A stretch of DNA of 64,000 nucleotides, taken from assembly GCA_963734665.1 (NCBI GenBank), contig CAVTIR010000007.1, positions 310,001-374,000 of the forward strand. The letters are read 5' to 3'. The position numbers were made by a program, and so were the translations under genes. The first letter of the stretch is position 1. Each line of letters opens with the position of its first letter. The notes beneath the pieces were generated by a model. The model saw nothing but the letters and a program-made list of their open reading frames with translations. It ran no database searches and was not told where the DNA came from. Below, one piece after another: positions 24,857 through 34,138 of this stretch. This DNA comes from Trebonia sp963734665 (GTDB lineage Bacteria; Actinomycetota; Actinomycetes; Streptosporangiales; Streptosporangiaceae).

Positions 24857-25843
24857 ATGATGGCGATCGAGGCAGCAGGCCTGCGGAAATCCTTCGGCAA
24901 GGTCCAGGCGCTGCGCGGGGTGGACCTGGCGGTCCCCCAGGGCAGTGTCTGCGCCCTGCTCGGCCCGAACGGCGCGGGCAAGACCACCGCCGTCCGCGTG
25001 CTGGCCACGCTCATCCGGCCCGACGGCGGCAGCGCTTTGGTCGCCGGCCACGACGTAGTCCGCGAGCCGGGGAAGGTGCGCGGGGCCATTGGCCTGGCGG
25101 GGCAGCACGCGGCCGTCGACGACGACCTCACCGGCCGGGAGAACCTGCTCATCCTCGGGCTGATGCAGCGCCTGGGCAGGCGCCGCGCGAAGGCGCGGGC
25201 CGCGGAACTGCTTGAGCGCTTCGGGCTGGCAGACGCCGGCGGTCGCCTGGTGAAGACGTGGTCCGGCGGGATGCAGCGCAGGCTGGACCTGATAGCCAGC
25301 CTGATCGTCACGCCAGCGGTCCTGTTCCTCGACGAGCCCACCACAGGCCTCGACCCGCGCAGCCGGTCCCAGATCTGGTCGGCCGTCCGGTCGCTGGCGG
25401 CGGAGGGCACCACGGTGCTGCTGAGCACGCAGTACCTGGAGGAGGCCGACCGCCTCGCCGAGCAGATCGTGATCATCGACGCCGGCCGGGTGACCGCGCA
25501 GGGGACTCCCGATGACCTGAAGAACGCCCTTGGCAGCCGGGTTGACGTGGTGCTCGCCGACGGCGCTGGCAGCGGCAACACCGGCAGCGGCAACACCGGC
25601 AGCGGCGATGCCCTGACGACGGCGGAAACCGTCCTGCGCGGCATAACGGGAAGCCAGCCGCACGTCGACCCGGAGGCGCGCCGCCTAACCGCGGCGATTG
25701 CGGCCGGCGCGGTCACCCTGCCCGAACTCGTCCGGCGACTCGACGCGGCGGGCGTCATGGTCGAGGACGTGAGCATCAGGCGCCCCACGCTGGATGAGGT
25801 CTTCCTGGCGGAAACCGAAACAGAAACGGAGGTGGCGGCATGA
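24857..25843 (+). CDS. DrrA-like ABC exporter ATP-binding protein
   Basis: 328 aa. Walker A GPNGAGKTT, signature WSGGMQRRLDLIASL, Walker B VLFLDEPTTGLDP and H-loop LSTQYLEEAD are intact, followed by the DrrA-specific C-terminal extension (IIDAGRVTAQGTP, and RRPTLDEVFLAE). Energises the permease encoded next in exporting a hydrophobic drug or lipid. A stretch near residue 236 has the DNA duplication GGCAGCGGCAACACC, giving Gly/Ser/Asn repeats. GGAGG stands upstream of the start. Overlaps the permease gene by ATGA. Confidence 0.9.
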   Translation: MMAIEAAGLRKSFGKVQALRGVDLAVPQGSVCALLGPNGAGKTTAVRVLATLIRPDGGSALVAGHDVVREPGKVRGAIGLAGQHAAVDDDLTGRENLLILGLMQRLGRRRAKARAAELLERFGLADAGGRLVKTWSGGMQRRLDLIASLIVTPAVLFLDEPTTGLDPRSRSQIWSAVRSLAAEGTTVLLSTQYLEEADRLAEQIVIIDAGRVTAQGTPDDLKNALGSRVDVVLADGAGSGNTGSGNTGSGDALTTAETVLRGITGSQPHVDPEARRLTAAIAAGAVTLPELVRRLDAAGVMVEDVSIRRPTLDEVFLAETETETEVAA

Positions 25844-26616
25844 TCGGCGCTGTTACCGACGGGGCCGCGGCGGCGGAGCGCCAGCTCACCAGGCTCCGGC
25901 ACGATCCGAGCGTGATCGCGCTGACGCTCGGCGCGCCGGTCGTGCTGGTGATCATCTTCGGGTACATCTTCGGCAGCGCCATCGCGGTACCGGGAGGCGG
26001 GAACTACCGGGAGTTCCTGATTCCCGGCCTGTTCGCGACGACCGCGGCGAACATCCTGCCGTCCATGGTCGCGATGGCCAGGGACAGCAGCCGGGGCGTG
26101 GTCGACCGCTTCCGGTCAATGCCGATCGCGCGGATGGCCGTGCCGTTCGGTCAGGCGGCGGCGACCACGATCTACGGACTTGGCAGCTTCGTCCTGATGG
26201 GGCTGTGCGGTCTGGCCGTGGGCTGGCGGATCGAGCGCGGCGCGGGCTACGCGATCGGCGCGCTCGCCCTGGTCGCGGCCTTCCAGTTCGCCGCGACCTG
26301 GATCGGCATGTACCTGGGGCTTGTTCTCGGCAACGAGCAGGCGGCCGGACAGGCGTCGGTCCTCGTCTTCCCGGTGACCATGCTGTCCAACGTCTTCGTC
26401 CCCACCTCGGGGATGCCGGCCTGGCTGCGCGCCATCGCCGACTGGAACCCCGTCAGCGCCCTGGCCGCCGCCCTGCGGGAGCTGTTCGGCAACCCGACCG
26501 CCCCCGCCAACGGGGCATGGCCGCTGCTGCACCCCGTCCTGGCCTCCGTGGGCTGGCTGGTGCTCATTCTGGTGATCTTCGTCCCGCTGTGCGCCGCGCG
26601 TTACGCGCGCGCCTGA
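25840..26616 (+). CDS. DrrB-like ABC-2 exporter permease
   Basis: 258 aa with about six helices; ABC-2 type. Typical phrases: FIPGLF-type segment (REFLIPGLFATTAANILPSM), DSSRGVVDRFRSMPIARMAV and SNVFVPTSGMPAWLRAIADW. Forms a channel with the ATPase encoded upstream. Co-translated with it. Substrate unknown; divergent TetR suggests an inducible toxic compound. Confidence 0.88.
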   Translation: MIGAVTDGAAAAERQLTRLRHDPSVIALTLGAPVVLVIIFGYIFGSAIAVPGGGNYREFLIPGLFATTAANILPSMVAMARDSSRGVVDRFRSMPIARMAVPFGQAAATTIYGLGSFVLMGLCGLAVGWRIERGAGYAIGALALVAAFQFAATWIGMYLGLVLGNEQAAGQASVLVFPVTMLSNVFVPTSGMPAWLRAIADWNPVSALAAALRELFGNPTAPANGAWPLLHPVLASVGWLVLILVIFVPLCAARYARA

Positions 26617-26682
26617 GCGAGGCCGCAGGTCGGGTGTCGCCTGGGCGCCGATCGAACAAGTCGGCGTGTCTTGGCCGCGATC

Positions 26683-26703
26683 GAACAGTCGTTCCCTTAT
26701 AGT
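26683..26703 (+). promoter_or_regulatory. LexA box and -10 of recA
   Basis: GAACAGTCGTTC (26683-26694) fits the actinobacterial SOS box GAAC-N4-GTTC exactly. A -10-like TATAGT follows at 26698-26703. LexA here would block the recA promoter, released after DNA damage. A half-match ATCGAACAAG lies 30 bp upstream. Confidence 0.85.
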
Positions 26704-26751
26704 GATGAATGTCGGGGCATCGCATGCCCGCGACGCGTTTCGCTGGCCTGG

Positions 26752-26826
26752 CCCGTGCTGCTCGGAAACGCCCGTGCGGCTCGGAAACACCCGTGCAGCT
26801 TGGAAACATGGTGCGGCCCGGAAATG
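26752..26826 (+). repeat. Four ~19-bp tandem repeats in the recA leader
   Basis: Units CCCGTGCTGCTCGGAAACG, CCCGTGCGGCTCGGAAACA and CCCGTGCAGCTTGGAAACA begin at 26752, 26771 and 26790, then an 18-base variant TGGTGCGGCCCGGAAATG at 26809. All lie within the ~235-base leader between the promoter and the start codon. No protein is encoded. Confidence 0.85.
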
Positions 26827-26940
26827 TCGGTGGTGACGCGTAGCGTGTGCGGTGTTGGCAGCGGGCGCAGCACATCCAGTGCAGGGCGCCGAAGGTCGCA
26901 GCCAGCCTGACAGGGGCATTCAAGCGACAGGGAGTCCTTC

Positions 26941-28032
26941 ATGGCACCAAGCGGTAAGACGGCGATCCAGGACCGAATCGGCGACAAGGGCAAGGCACTC
27001 GAGGCCGCGCTCCTCCAGATCGAGCGGCAGTTCGGCAAGGGCTCGATCATGCGGCTCGGCGAGGAGACGCGTGTTCCGGTCGAGGTGATCCCCACCGGCT
27101 CAATCGCACTCGACGTGGCGCTCGGCATCGGCGGCCTCCCGCGCGGTCGCGTCGTCGAGATCTACGGCCCGGAGAGCTCCGGCAAGACCACCGTAGCCCT
27201 GCACGCCATCGCGAACGCGCAGAAGGGGGGCGGCATCGCGGCGTTCATCGACGCGGAGCACGCGCTCGACCCCGAGTACGCTCAGAAGCTCGGCGTCGAC
27301 ACCGAGGCGCTGCTTGTCTCCCAGCCGGACACCGGCGAGCAGGCGCTGGAGATCATGGACATGCTGATCCGCTCCGGCGCGATCGACATTGTGGTCGTCG
27401 ACTCGGTGGCCGCCCTCGTCCCCAAGGCCGAGATCGAGGGCGAGATGGGCGACAGCCACGTCGGCCTCCAGGCCCGCCTCATGTCCCAGGCCCTCCGCAA
27501 GATTGCCGGCGCCCTCAATCAGACGAAAACAACAGCGATTTTTATCAACCAGCTCCGCGAAAAGGTCGGAGTAATGTTCGGAAGTCCCGAAACGACCTCC
27601 GGCGGGAAGGCGCTGAAGTTCTATGCGTCGGTGCGGCTGGACATCAGGCGGATCGAGACGCTCAAGGACGGCACCGAGGCGGTCGGCAACCGGACGCGCA
27701 TCAAGGTCGTGAAGAACAAGATGGCGCCGCCCTTCAAAACCGCCGAGTTCGACATCCTCTACGGGATCGGGATCTCCAAGGAGGGCAGCCTGATCGACCT
27801 CGGCGTGGAGCAGGGCATCGTGCGCAAGGCCGGCGCCTGGTACACGTACGAGGGCGACCAGCTCGGCCAGGGCAAGGAGAACGCGCGGAACTTCCTGCGC
27901 GACAACGTCGACATCTCCAACGACATCGAGAAGAAGATCAAGGAGAAGCTCGGCGTCGGCCCGCGCCTAGACAGCGACCCTACGGCAGCGGCCCCCGCCC
28001 CCGCCCCCGCGCCCGCGGGCGCCGCCGGCTGA
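26941..28032 (+). CDS. recA: Recombinase RecA
   Basis: 363 aa. Strand-exchange ATPase and SOS co-protease. Walker A GPESSGKT (76-83), Walker B region IVVVDSVAALVP, L1 loop GEMGDSHVGLQARLMSQALR, KxKIAGALN, L2 with INQLREKVGVMFGSPETTSG, and the mycobacterial-type acid/Pro-Ala C-terminal tail. GGGAG precedes ATG 26941. A LexA box and a -10 lie 240 bp upstream and 19-bp repeats in the leader. recX follows 4 bp later. Confidence 0.97.
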   Translation: MAPSGKTAIQDRIGDKGKALEAALLQIERQFGKGSIMRLGEETRVPVEVIPTGSIALDVALGIGGLPRGRVVEIYGPESSGKTTVALHAIANAQKGGGIAAFIDAEHALDPEYAQKLGVDTEALLVSQPDTGEQALEIMDMLIRSGAIDIVVVDSVAALVPKAEIEGEMGDSHVGLQARLMSQALRKIAGALNQTKTTAIFINQLREKVGVMFGSPETTSGGKALKFYASVRLDIRRIETLKDGTEAVGNRTRIKVVKNKMAPPFKTAEFDILYGIGISKEGSLIDLGVEQGIVRKAGAWYTYEGDQLGQGKENARNFLRDNVDISNDIEKKIKEKLGVGPRLDSDPTAAAPAPAPAPAGAAG

Positions 28033-28036
28033 CGTC

Positions 28037-28780
28037 ATGCCGAGTAAGCGCTGGCGAGACGACGGCCCACGGTCGGCGGCCTCCAGCCGCCTTCCCGGCG
28101 GTCCGCGGAGTATCTCCCGGGGGGACGACCTCCCGGACCCCCCGGGAGGGGACGACGGCCCATGGTCGGCGGCCTTCGGCCACGAGACGGATGACGAGCA
28201 AGCCGACCCCGCCCTTGCGGGAAACCGCAAGGGCGGGGCGGGCGGTGCCGTTGATGATCCGGAGGCGCGGGCACGGGAAGTGTGCCTGCGGCTGCTCACG
28301 CTCGCGCCCCGGACGCGGGCGCAGCTAGCGGGCGCGCTACGCAAGCGGGGTATCCCGGACGAGGCGGCGAACGAGGTGCTCAGCCGGTTCGAGGACGTCG
28401 GCCTCATTGACGATGCCGCTTTCGCCCGAGCGTGGGTCGAATCGCGTCATCACAGCCGCGGCCTTGCCGGGCGGGCGCTGAGCGCCGAGCTCAAGCAGCG
28501 CGGGGTGGCCGCCGACGAGATCCGCGCGGCCATCGACGAGCAACTCGGCCCCGACGCTGAGGTCAGTGCCGCACGGCGCCTCATTGACGGGAAGCTGGAG
28601 GCCACTAGGGGCCTGCCGCCGGAGCAGCGGACCCGGCGACTGGCCGGCCTGCTTGCCCGCAAGGGTTATCCGGCCGGCCTGGCTTTCCGGGTGATCCGTG
28701 AGGCCCTAGAGACCGAAGGGGACCTCGCTTTTCCAGAGGACGAACCACCCTTCGACGAGGGAGATTCGGACACGGATTGA
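28037..28780 (+). CDS. recX: RecA regulator RecX with extended N-terminus
   Basis: 247 aa. RecX binds RecA filaments and restrains them. The conserved core (residues about 80-235) carries three-helix repeats: CLRLLTLAPRTRAQLAGALR, FARAWVESRHHSRGLAGRAL and LARKGYPAGLAFRVIREAL. Most RecX proteins have about 150-190 residues; here ~70 additional residues at the N-terminus are encoded by repetitive, hairpin-rich DNA (28058-28174), and are Gly/Ser/Asp rich (PRSAASSRLPGG; PPGGDDGPWSAAF). The true start may be this ATG, 4 bp after recA, or a later one. Operon with recA and so SOS-induced. Confidence 0.9.
   Translation: MPSKRWRDDGPRSAASSRLPGGPRSISRGDDLPDPPGGDDGPWSAAFGHETDDEQADPALAGNRKGGAGGAVDDPEARAREVCLRLLTLAPRTRAQLAGALRKRGIPDEAANEVLSRFEDVGLIDDAAFARAWVESRHHSRGLAGRALSAELKQRGVAADEIRAAIDEQLGPDAEVSAARRLIDGKLEATRGLPPEQRTRRLAGLLARKGYPAGLAFRVIREALETEGDLAFPEDEPPFDEGDSDTD
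28058..28174 (+). repeat. Repeat and hairpin block inside the recX N-terminus
   Basis: Direct repeat of 24 bases (GACGACGGCCCAYGGTCGGC then GGCC) at 28058-28081 and 28151-28174, one mismatch. Between them an 11-bp inverted repeat: CTCCCGGGGGG (28114-28124) and CCCCCCGGGAG (28138-28148). Looks like an inserted small element that kept the frame. Confidence 0.75.
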
Positions 28781-29001
28781 AGTGAAACAACTACATAGCG
28801 GGAAACTTTGGTTCCCACAGTGCGTATCTCCTTGCTCGAAACGTTATCAACGCTTAACCTCACGGCAGTGAGGCGTTATCTGGCGCCGGACGGGTAGCCC
28901 GCACGCCCGACCCCGAGACGGTCAGCGCACGGCACGGCCGTGGCCAGTTGCCTCAAACGCAACGCCAGGGTTCCGTGGCCAACGGGACGGAAGGGGTGAC
29001 C

Positions 29002-30645
29002 GTGAGCGGCGCAGACGCGCTCTTGGTGATCGGGCTTGTAGCCTTGGCTCTCGCGTTGGGCGCGTTCGCCACTGTCTTGCGCCGGTTTCCGGCCCGCCCC
29101 CAGGGGGCCGCAAGCACCGATCAGCTGGCCGAGCAGCGGCAGGCCGCCGAGGAGCTAGCGGCTCAGGCACGGGCCCAGGTCCAGGCCGAGGCGGAGCAGA
29201 TCCGGGCGCGTGCACAGGCCGACGCTGACCGGATTCTCGCTAGGGCCGCCGAATCGGCCGAGCAAGCGGCACAGCAGGCCGCCGAGGGCCGCCGCGAGGT
29301 AGAGGACGAGATCCGGGCCGTTAAGGATGAGATGCGGCAGCTTCGCGGCGACCTGGAGCGGCGCGAGCAGCGGACCGGCGAACGGGAGCAGCGGCTCGAT
29401 GACGAGAGCCGCCGCCTTGAGGCACGCGGGCAGGCGCTCGAACAGCGCAGGAACGAGCTGGAGGAGCAGGCCAAGGCCCTGACGGAGGCCGACGCCAGGG
29501 CGTCGAAGGAGCTTGAGCGTGTCGCGGGCCTGACCGCCGACCAGGCGAAGGCGGAGCTTGTCGCCGCGATGGAGAACCAGGCCAAGCGCGAGGTGGCGGT
29601 GTCCATCAGGGACCTTGAGGCGGCCGCCAAGTCCGAGGCCGACAAGCGGGCCCGCAAGATCGTGACGCTTGCCATCCAGCGGGTGGCGGTCGAGCAGACG
29701 AGCGAGTCCGTCGTCTCCGTCATGCACCTGCCAGGCGATGAGATGAAGGGCAGGATCATCGGCCGTGAGGGCCGCAACATCCGCGCCTTCGAGTCCGTGA
29801 CTGGCGTCAACCTGATCATCGACGACACCCCCGAGGCGGTACTGCTGTCCTGCTTCGACCCGGTGCGCCGCGAGATCGGGCGCCTCACCCTGGAGCGTCT
29901 CGTCACCGACGGCCGGATCCACCCGCAGCGCATCGAGGAGGCCTACGAGCGCGGCAAGGCCGAGATCGACCTGATCTGCCGCCGGGCAGGCGAGGACGCG
30001 GTGACGGGGCTCGGCATCACCGACATGCACCCGGAACTCGTCAACCTCCTGGGGCGCCTGCGCTACCGCACGTCTTACGGGCAGAACGTGCTCATTCATC
30101 TCATCGAGTCCGCGAACATCGCCGGCATGATGGCCAGCGAGCTCGGCCTTGACCCGGTGCTGCTCAGGCGCTGCACGGTCCTGCACGACATCGGCAAGGC
30201 GCTGACCCACGAGGTTGAGGGCAGCCACGCGCTGATTGGCGCGGAGATCGCCCGCAAGTACGGCGAGATCGACGATGTGGTGCACGCCATCGAGGCGCAC
30301 CACAACGAGGTCGAGATCCGTACGGTCGAAGCCGTGCTCACCCAGGCCGCCGATGCGATCAGCGGCGGCCGTCCGGGCGCCAGGCGCGAGTCCCTGGAGA
30401 TGTACGTGCGGCGCTTGGAGCGCCTTGAGCAGATCGCTGTCGAGAAGGAAGGCGTCGAGAAGGTCTTCGCCATGCAGGCCGGCCGCGAGGTCCGCGTCAT
30501 GGTCAAGCCGGAGCAGGTCGACGACATCCAGGCCCAGGTCATCGCCCGCGACATCGCCAAGCAGGTCGAGGAGGAACTCACCTACCCCGGCCAGATCCGC
30601 GTCACGGTAGTCCGCGAGTCCCGCGCCACAGAATTCGCCCGCTGA
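29002..30645 (+). CDS. rny: Ribonuclease Y
   Basis: 547 aa from GTG 29002; a GTG at 28996 is equally near the ribosome site GGAAGGGG. Membrane-anchored endonuclease that starts mRNA decay. N-terminal helix ALLVIGLVALALALGAFATV, a long coiled coil rich in Gln/Glu/Arg (to about residue 225), a KH domain (GRIIGREGRNIRAFESVTGVN), and the HD domain with HDIGKA and AIEAHHNE as metal ligands. Length and domain order match Rny. Between recX and this gene a 220-base gap carries a hairpin CCTCAC-GGCA-GTGAGG at 28858-28873. Confidence 0.94.
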   Translation: MSGADALLVIGLVALALALGAFATVLRRFPARPQGAASTDQLAEQRQAAEELAAQARAQVQAEAEQIRARAQADADRILARAAESAEQAAQQAAEGRREVEDEIRAVKDEMRQLRGDLERREQRTGEREQRLDDESRRLEARGQALEQRRNELEEQAKALTEADARASKELERVAGLTADQAKAELVAAMENQAKREVAVSIRDLEAAAKSEADKRARKIVTLAIQRVAVEQTSESVVSVMHLPGDEMKGRIIGREGRNIRAFESVTGVNLIIDDTPEAVLLSCFDPVRREIGRLTLERLVTDGRIHPQRIEEAYERGKAEIDLICRRAGEDAVTGLGITDMHPELVNLLGRLRYRTSYGQNVLIHLIESANIAGMMASELGLDPVLLRRCTVLHDIGKALTHEVEGSHALIGAEIARKYGEIDDVVHAIEAHHNEVEIRTVEAVLTQAADAISGGRPGARRESLEMYVRRLERLEQIAVEKEGVEKVFAMQAGREVRVMVKPEQVDDIQAQVIARDIAKQVEEELTYPGQIRVTVVRESRATEFAR

Positions 30646-30647
30646 CT

Positions 30648-30710
30648 CAAGGTCAAAGCCAAGATCGAGATCACGAGCATCCCGAACGAGTTCGTGTTTC
30701 GCTTAGCCGC
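30648..30710 (+). repeat. Dispersed repeat R3, copy b
   Basis: TCAAAGCC, a 16-base insertion, then GCATCCCGAACGAGTTCG and TGTTTCGCTTAGCCGC, aligned with copy a on the opposite strand. It starts immediately after the rny stop codon. Confidence 0.6.
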
Positions 30711-30898
30711 GAACTATGGCACTCACGGGCTTGGCGCGGACGCAGAGCAAACCCGTCCCAGGCCGCTCTCAGGCGCCACGCGCACCTTGGTCCCAGTTTG
30801 TTGTTAGGCCGTGTCGGTGGTCGTCTCCGCCGTCCTCCCCCTGACGCCGGAAGCTCCCGGCCGGTTCGCCGCCACCCTCACCGGAACCCAGCAAAGCA

Positions 30899-31648
30899 CT
30901 ACCAGGCGTCTGCGGCGATGCCAGTGAGGAGCCAGGCGAGCCCGGTCTCGAAGCTGAGCTCCTCGTGCTCGTTGTGCAACAGGCCCGCGGTACCGATGCC
31001 GGCGAGGTTCGGGAAGTTGCCCGAGTCGGCGAGGCCCTGCAGGTATGCCTCGGCTGCGGCTCGCCGGTCGGGGTCGTTTGCGGTGTTGCCTTCGCTTTGA
31101 TCCCGGCCGGGGCTGAGCTGGGCGTGGCCCATGGTGTAGCTGTCCACAGCGCGCCAGATTGCATGTCTCTTCGCCCAGTCGATGCCGAGCGCGGCGGTCG
31201 CTTCGAGTGACTGCTCGACGTGGCGCATGACGTTCGGCCCGATCAGGGGCTGCCGCCCGGCTGCGGTGACCACCCACGGGTGGGCCAGGCACACCGCGCG
31301 CAGGGCGCGGGCGATGGCGGCGAGCGCGTCGCGCCAGTCACGGGGGATCTCCTCGAGCACTGCTCCGGCGACAACCTCGTCCACCATCAGGTCGATCAGC
31401 TCGTCCTTGCGGGCGAAGTAGCGGTAGAGGTCCATCGGGCGGGTCTGCAGCGCCGCGGCTACCCGGCGGATCGACACGGCATCGAGTCCGTGGGTGTCGG
31501 CCAGATCGGTCGCGGCCGCGACGATCGCCTCCCTGGTCGGGCGCTCGCGCTTTTCCTTCGGGGGCCGGGTCCAGATCAGCGCGGCTGGCGCCGGCTCCGG
31601 GGCGGCGTCTGGGGTGCCGGGGTCCTGGCCGGGTGAGGTGGGTGTCAT
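30899..31648 (-). CDS. TetR-family regulator of the adjacent MFS exporter
   Basis: 249 aa. Helix-turn-helix at residues 35-85: REAIVAAATDLADTHGLDAV, IRRVAAALQTRPMDLYRYFA, RKDELIDLM. C-terminal domain of TetR_C type, with HPWVVTAAGRQPLIGPNVMR. Extended Pro-rich start (TSPGQDPGTPDAAPEPAP). Divergent from the MFS gene with an inverted repeat in the gap, so it likely controls both. Confidence 0.85.
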   Translation of the reverse strand: MTPTSPGQDPGTPDAAPEPAPAALIWTRPPKEKRERPTREAIVAAATDLADTHGLDAVSIRRVAAALQTRPMDLYRYFARKDELIDLMVDEVVAGAVLEEIPRDWRDALAAIARALRAVCLAHPWVVTAAGRQPLIGPNVMRHVEQSLEATAALGIDWAKRHAIWRAVDSYTMGHAQLSPGRDQSEGNTANDPDRRAAAEAYLQGLADSGNFPNLAGIGTAGLLHNEHEELSFETGLAWLLTGIAADAW

Positions 31649-31657
31649 GGGCTCGAT

Positions 31658-31688
31658 GATACACCGTCCAGTTGTGATACGGTGTATC
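31658..31688. promoter_or_regulatory. TetR operator of the MFS exporter
   Basis: GATACACCGT (31658-31667) and ACGGTGTATC (31679-31688), perfect 10-bp arms with 11 bases between. It is 10 bp from the TetR start and 37 bp from the exporter start. Confidence 0.7.
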
Positions 31689-31725
31689 TAAATCGAGGCA
31701 GCGTATCACCCGGATCGGAGCACTC

Positions 31726-33396
31726 ATGAGCACTGAAGCGAAAAGCTCGCCCCCGAGGGGCGCCAAGGCGACCGGGCGCGCCCCGGGGGGCGGCGCAGGC
31801 GCTGGCCCCGTCCGGCGCGATCTCGGCCTCGCCCTATTCGTCATCGCCAGCGCACAGCTGATGGTGGTACTGGACGCGACGATCGTGAACGTCGCCCTGC
31901 CGCACATCCAGGGCGCGCTCGGTTTCTCCGGCACCGGCCTGGAGTGGATCGTCAACGCCTACACCCTCGCCTTCGGCGGCCTGCTGCTGCTCGGCGGCCG
32001 GGCCGGCGACATCCTCGGCCGGCGGAAAGTCTTCATCGCCGGCATGATCGTGTTCTCGGCGGCCTCGCTGCTCGGCGGCCTCGCCACCACGCAGGCCTGG
32101 CTGCTCGCCGCCCGCGCGGTGCAGGGCGCCGGCGCCGCGGTCATCGCCCCGTCGGCGCTGGCCTTGATCAGCACCACGTTCCCGGAGGGACCGCCGCGCA
32201 ACCGAGCGATGGGCGTCTACTCCGCGATGAGCATGGGCGGCGCCGCGGTCGGCCTGATGGCTGGCGGCCTGCTGACCACCTACCTGTCCTGGCGCTGGGT
32301 GATGTTCGTCAACGTGCCCATCGGGATCGCGGCCGCCCTCATCGCGCCGCGGGTACTGACCGAGTCGCCGCGCCGGCCCGGCAGGTTCGACCTCCCCGGC
32401 GCGATCACCAGCACGCTCGGCCTAGCCGCGCTGGTCTACGGCCTGACCAGCGCGGCAACAACCCAGAACGGCGTCTCGCACTGGGGCGACACCAAGGTCA
32501 TCGTCTCGCTGACCGCCGCGGCCGTACTGCTGGTTGCCTTCATCGTCATCGAGTCGCGCAGCGAGCACGCGCTGATGCCGCTGCGGATCTTCCGCGACCG
32601 GGACCGGTCCGCCGCCAACCTGATCATGCTGTTCGTCGGCACGGCGCAGTTCGGCATGTTCTTCTTCCTGACGATCTTCGTGCAGACCGTCTGGGGATAC
32701 AGCGCGCTGAGGACCGGGACCGGCTACCTGCCGATGGTGGCCGCCGTCATGGTGATGGTCGCGGTAAGCGTCAAGCTGGTCCCCCGCATCGGCGCCCGGC
32801 CGCTGCTGCTGGCCGGATCGGCGGTCGGCGCAGGCGGGATGTTCTGGCTGTCGCGGATCAGCGAGCACAGCACCTACGCCGGCGGCCTGCTCGGCCCGAT
32901 GCTGGTCACGGGGGCAGGCCTGGGCATGCTGTCCATGCCGCTGACCCTCGTTGCCATGAACCGGGTGGACGAGCGGGACGCCGGCCTGGCCTCCAGCCTC
33001 CGCAACGTCGGCCAGCAGGTCGGCGGCTCGATCGGGCTGGCGATCCTGGGCACCGTGGCCTGGACCGTCGTGGCCAACACCACCCGCAGCTCGACGGCCG
33101 CCGCGGCGGCCGCCGCCAAGGCGGGCCACCCGCTGGCCGGCACCGCCGCGCAGGTCAACACGGCGATCTACGACCACGCGCTGTCGGTCGGCTTCGGCCG
33201 CGGGTTCGAGGTATCAGCAGGGATCATGCTCGCCGCCCTCATCATCACGATCGCCGCCATCCGGGTCAAGCGCGCCGACCTGGCCGGCGGCCACACCACG
33301 CCGGGCAGCCCGGCCGGGGACGAAGCGAGCGCCGAGATGCTCGAGGCCGGGCAACCGACCGGGCCCGGTCTCGCGCCTGATGACCTGGGGGAGTAA
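31726..33396 (+). CDS. MFS drug exporter, DHA2 (14-helix) family
   Basis: 556 aa with about 14 membrane helices. Motif A-like loop GGRAGDILGRRKVF, motif C-like GLMAGGLLTTYLSWRWVMFVNVP, and start LALFVIASAQLMVVLDATIVNVALP typical of EmrB/QacA. Proton-driven drug export is the family role. Start ATG 31726 with CGGAG upstream. TetR gene divergent, operator between. Confidence 0.9.
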   Translation: MSTEAKSSPPRGAKATGRAPGGGAGAGPVRRDLGLALFVIASAQLMVVLDATIVNVALPHIQGALGFSGTGLEWIVNAYTLAFGGLLLLGGRAGDILGRRKVFIAGMIVFSAASLLGGLATTQAWLLAARAVQGAGAAVIAPSALALISTTFPEGPPRNRAMGVYSAMSMGGAAVGLMAGGLLTTYLSWRWVMFVNVPIGIAAALIAPRVLTESPRRPGRFDLPGAITSTLGLAALVYGLTSAATTQNGVSHWGDTKVIVSLTAAAVLLVAFIVIESRSEHALMPLRIFRDRDRSAANLIMLFVGTAQFGMFFFLTIFVQTVWGYSALRTGTGYLPMVAAVMVMVAVSVKLVPRIGARPLLLAGSAVGAGGMFWLSRISEHSTYAGGLLGPMLVTGAGLGMLSMPLTLVAMNRVDERDAGLASSLRNVGQQVGGSIGLAILGTVAWTVVANTTRSSTAAAAAAAKAGHPLAGTAAQVNTAIYDHALSVGFGRGFEVSAGIMLAALIITIAAIRVKRADLAGGHTTPGSPAGDEASAEMLEAGQPTGPGLAPDDLGE

Positions 33397-33457
33397 CGGA
33401 CGTGTCCTCATCGCCTGATTCACCGAAGCCAGATCACCGGCCCGGGCTGGGTCTCCC

Positions 33458-34126
33458 ATGATGAGCACCGCTCACTGGCAGGCGCGCCGGCTGCCGATCC
33501 CGGCGGTCTGGCCGGTGCGCTCCAGCCCGGTAGTCCACTCGTGGGCGATTATTTCGGCCGGCCTGGCGCCGATCCTGCTGACCGGGGCCTACCTCATTGC
33601 CGGCATCTTCCAGCCAGCCTCCTACAGCCCGATGCGCGAGACCATCAGCGCGATGGCCGGGCAGGCCGGAACCGACCGGTGGATCATGACCGGCGGCATC
33701 TTCCTGGTCGGCTGCTGCTACCTCGTCACCGCTGCGGGCCTGAGTGGTGTCCGGGCGTCCGCCCGTGCCCTGCTGATCGTGGCGGGTCTGGCCGGCATCG
33801 GCATCGCCGCATCTCCGGAACCCGCCGGCGGCGCGACCCCGCAGCACCTCGCCTGGACCGTCCTCGGCGCGATAACGACAGCCGTGTGGCCCGCCTTCGC
33901 CGCCCGGCGCAGCTCGCCGCGGCCGCTGATCCTGGGCAATTACGGCTCCGCCGCCGTGACGGCCGTCTTCGTTGCCCTGCTCGGCTGGCTGTTCATCGAA
34001 ACCAGCGACGGCAGCGTCCTGGGCCTGGCCGAGCGGCTGACGTCATCGATCCAGACCTGCTGGCCGTTCATCATCGCCCTCACCCTGCGCCGCGCTGAGC
34101 CGCGGAGCCAGATCATAGGCGAGTAG
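33458..34126 (+). CDS. DUF998 family membrane protein
   Basis: 222 aa with six predicted helices. DUF998 marks: IISAGLAPILLTGAYLIAG, then YSPMRETISAMAGQAGTDRW, and SPEPAGGATPQHLAWT. Function unknown; often near TetR or MarR genes. Starts 61 bp after the MFS exporter and so may be cotranscribed. Two consecutive Met codons at the start. Confidence 0.8.
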   Translation: MMSTAHWQARRLPIPAVWPVRSSPVVHSWAIISAGLAPILLTGAYLIAGIFQPASYSPMRETISAMAGQAGTDRWIMTGGIFLVGCCYLVTAAGLSGVRASARALLIVAGLAGIGIAASPEPAGGATPQHLAWTVLGAITTAVWPAFAARRSSPRPLILGNYGSAAVTAVFVALLGWLFIETSDGSVLGLAERLTSSIQTCWPFIIALTLRRAEPRSQIIGE

Positions 34127-34138
34127 CTGTGACCGACG

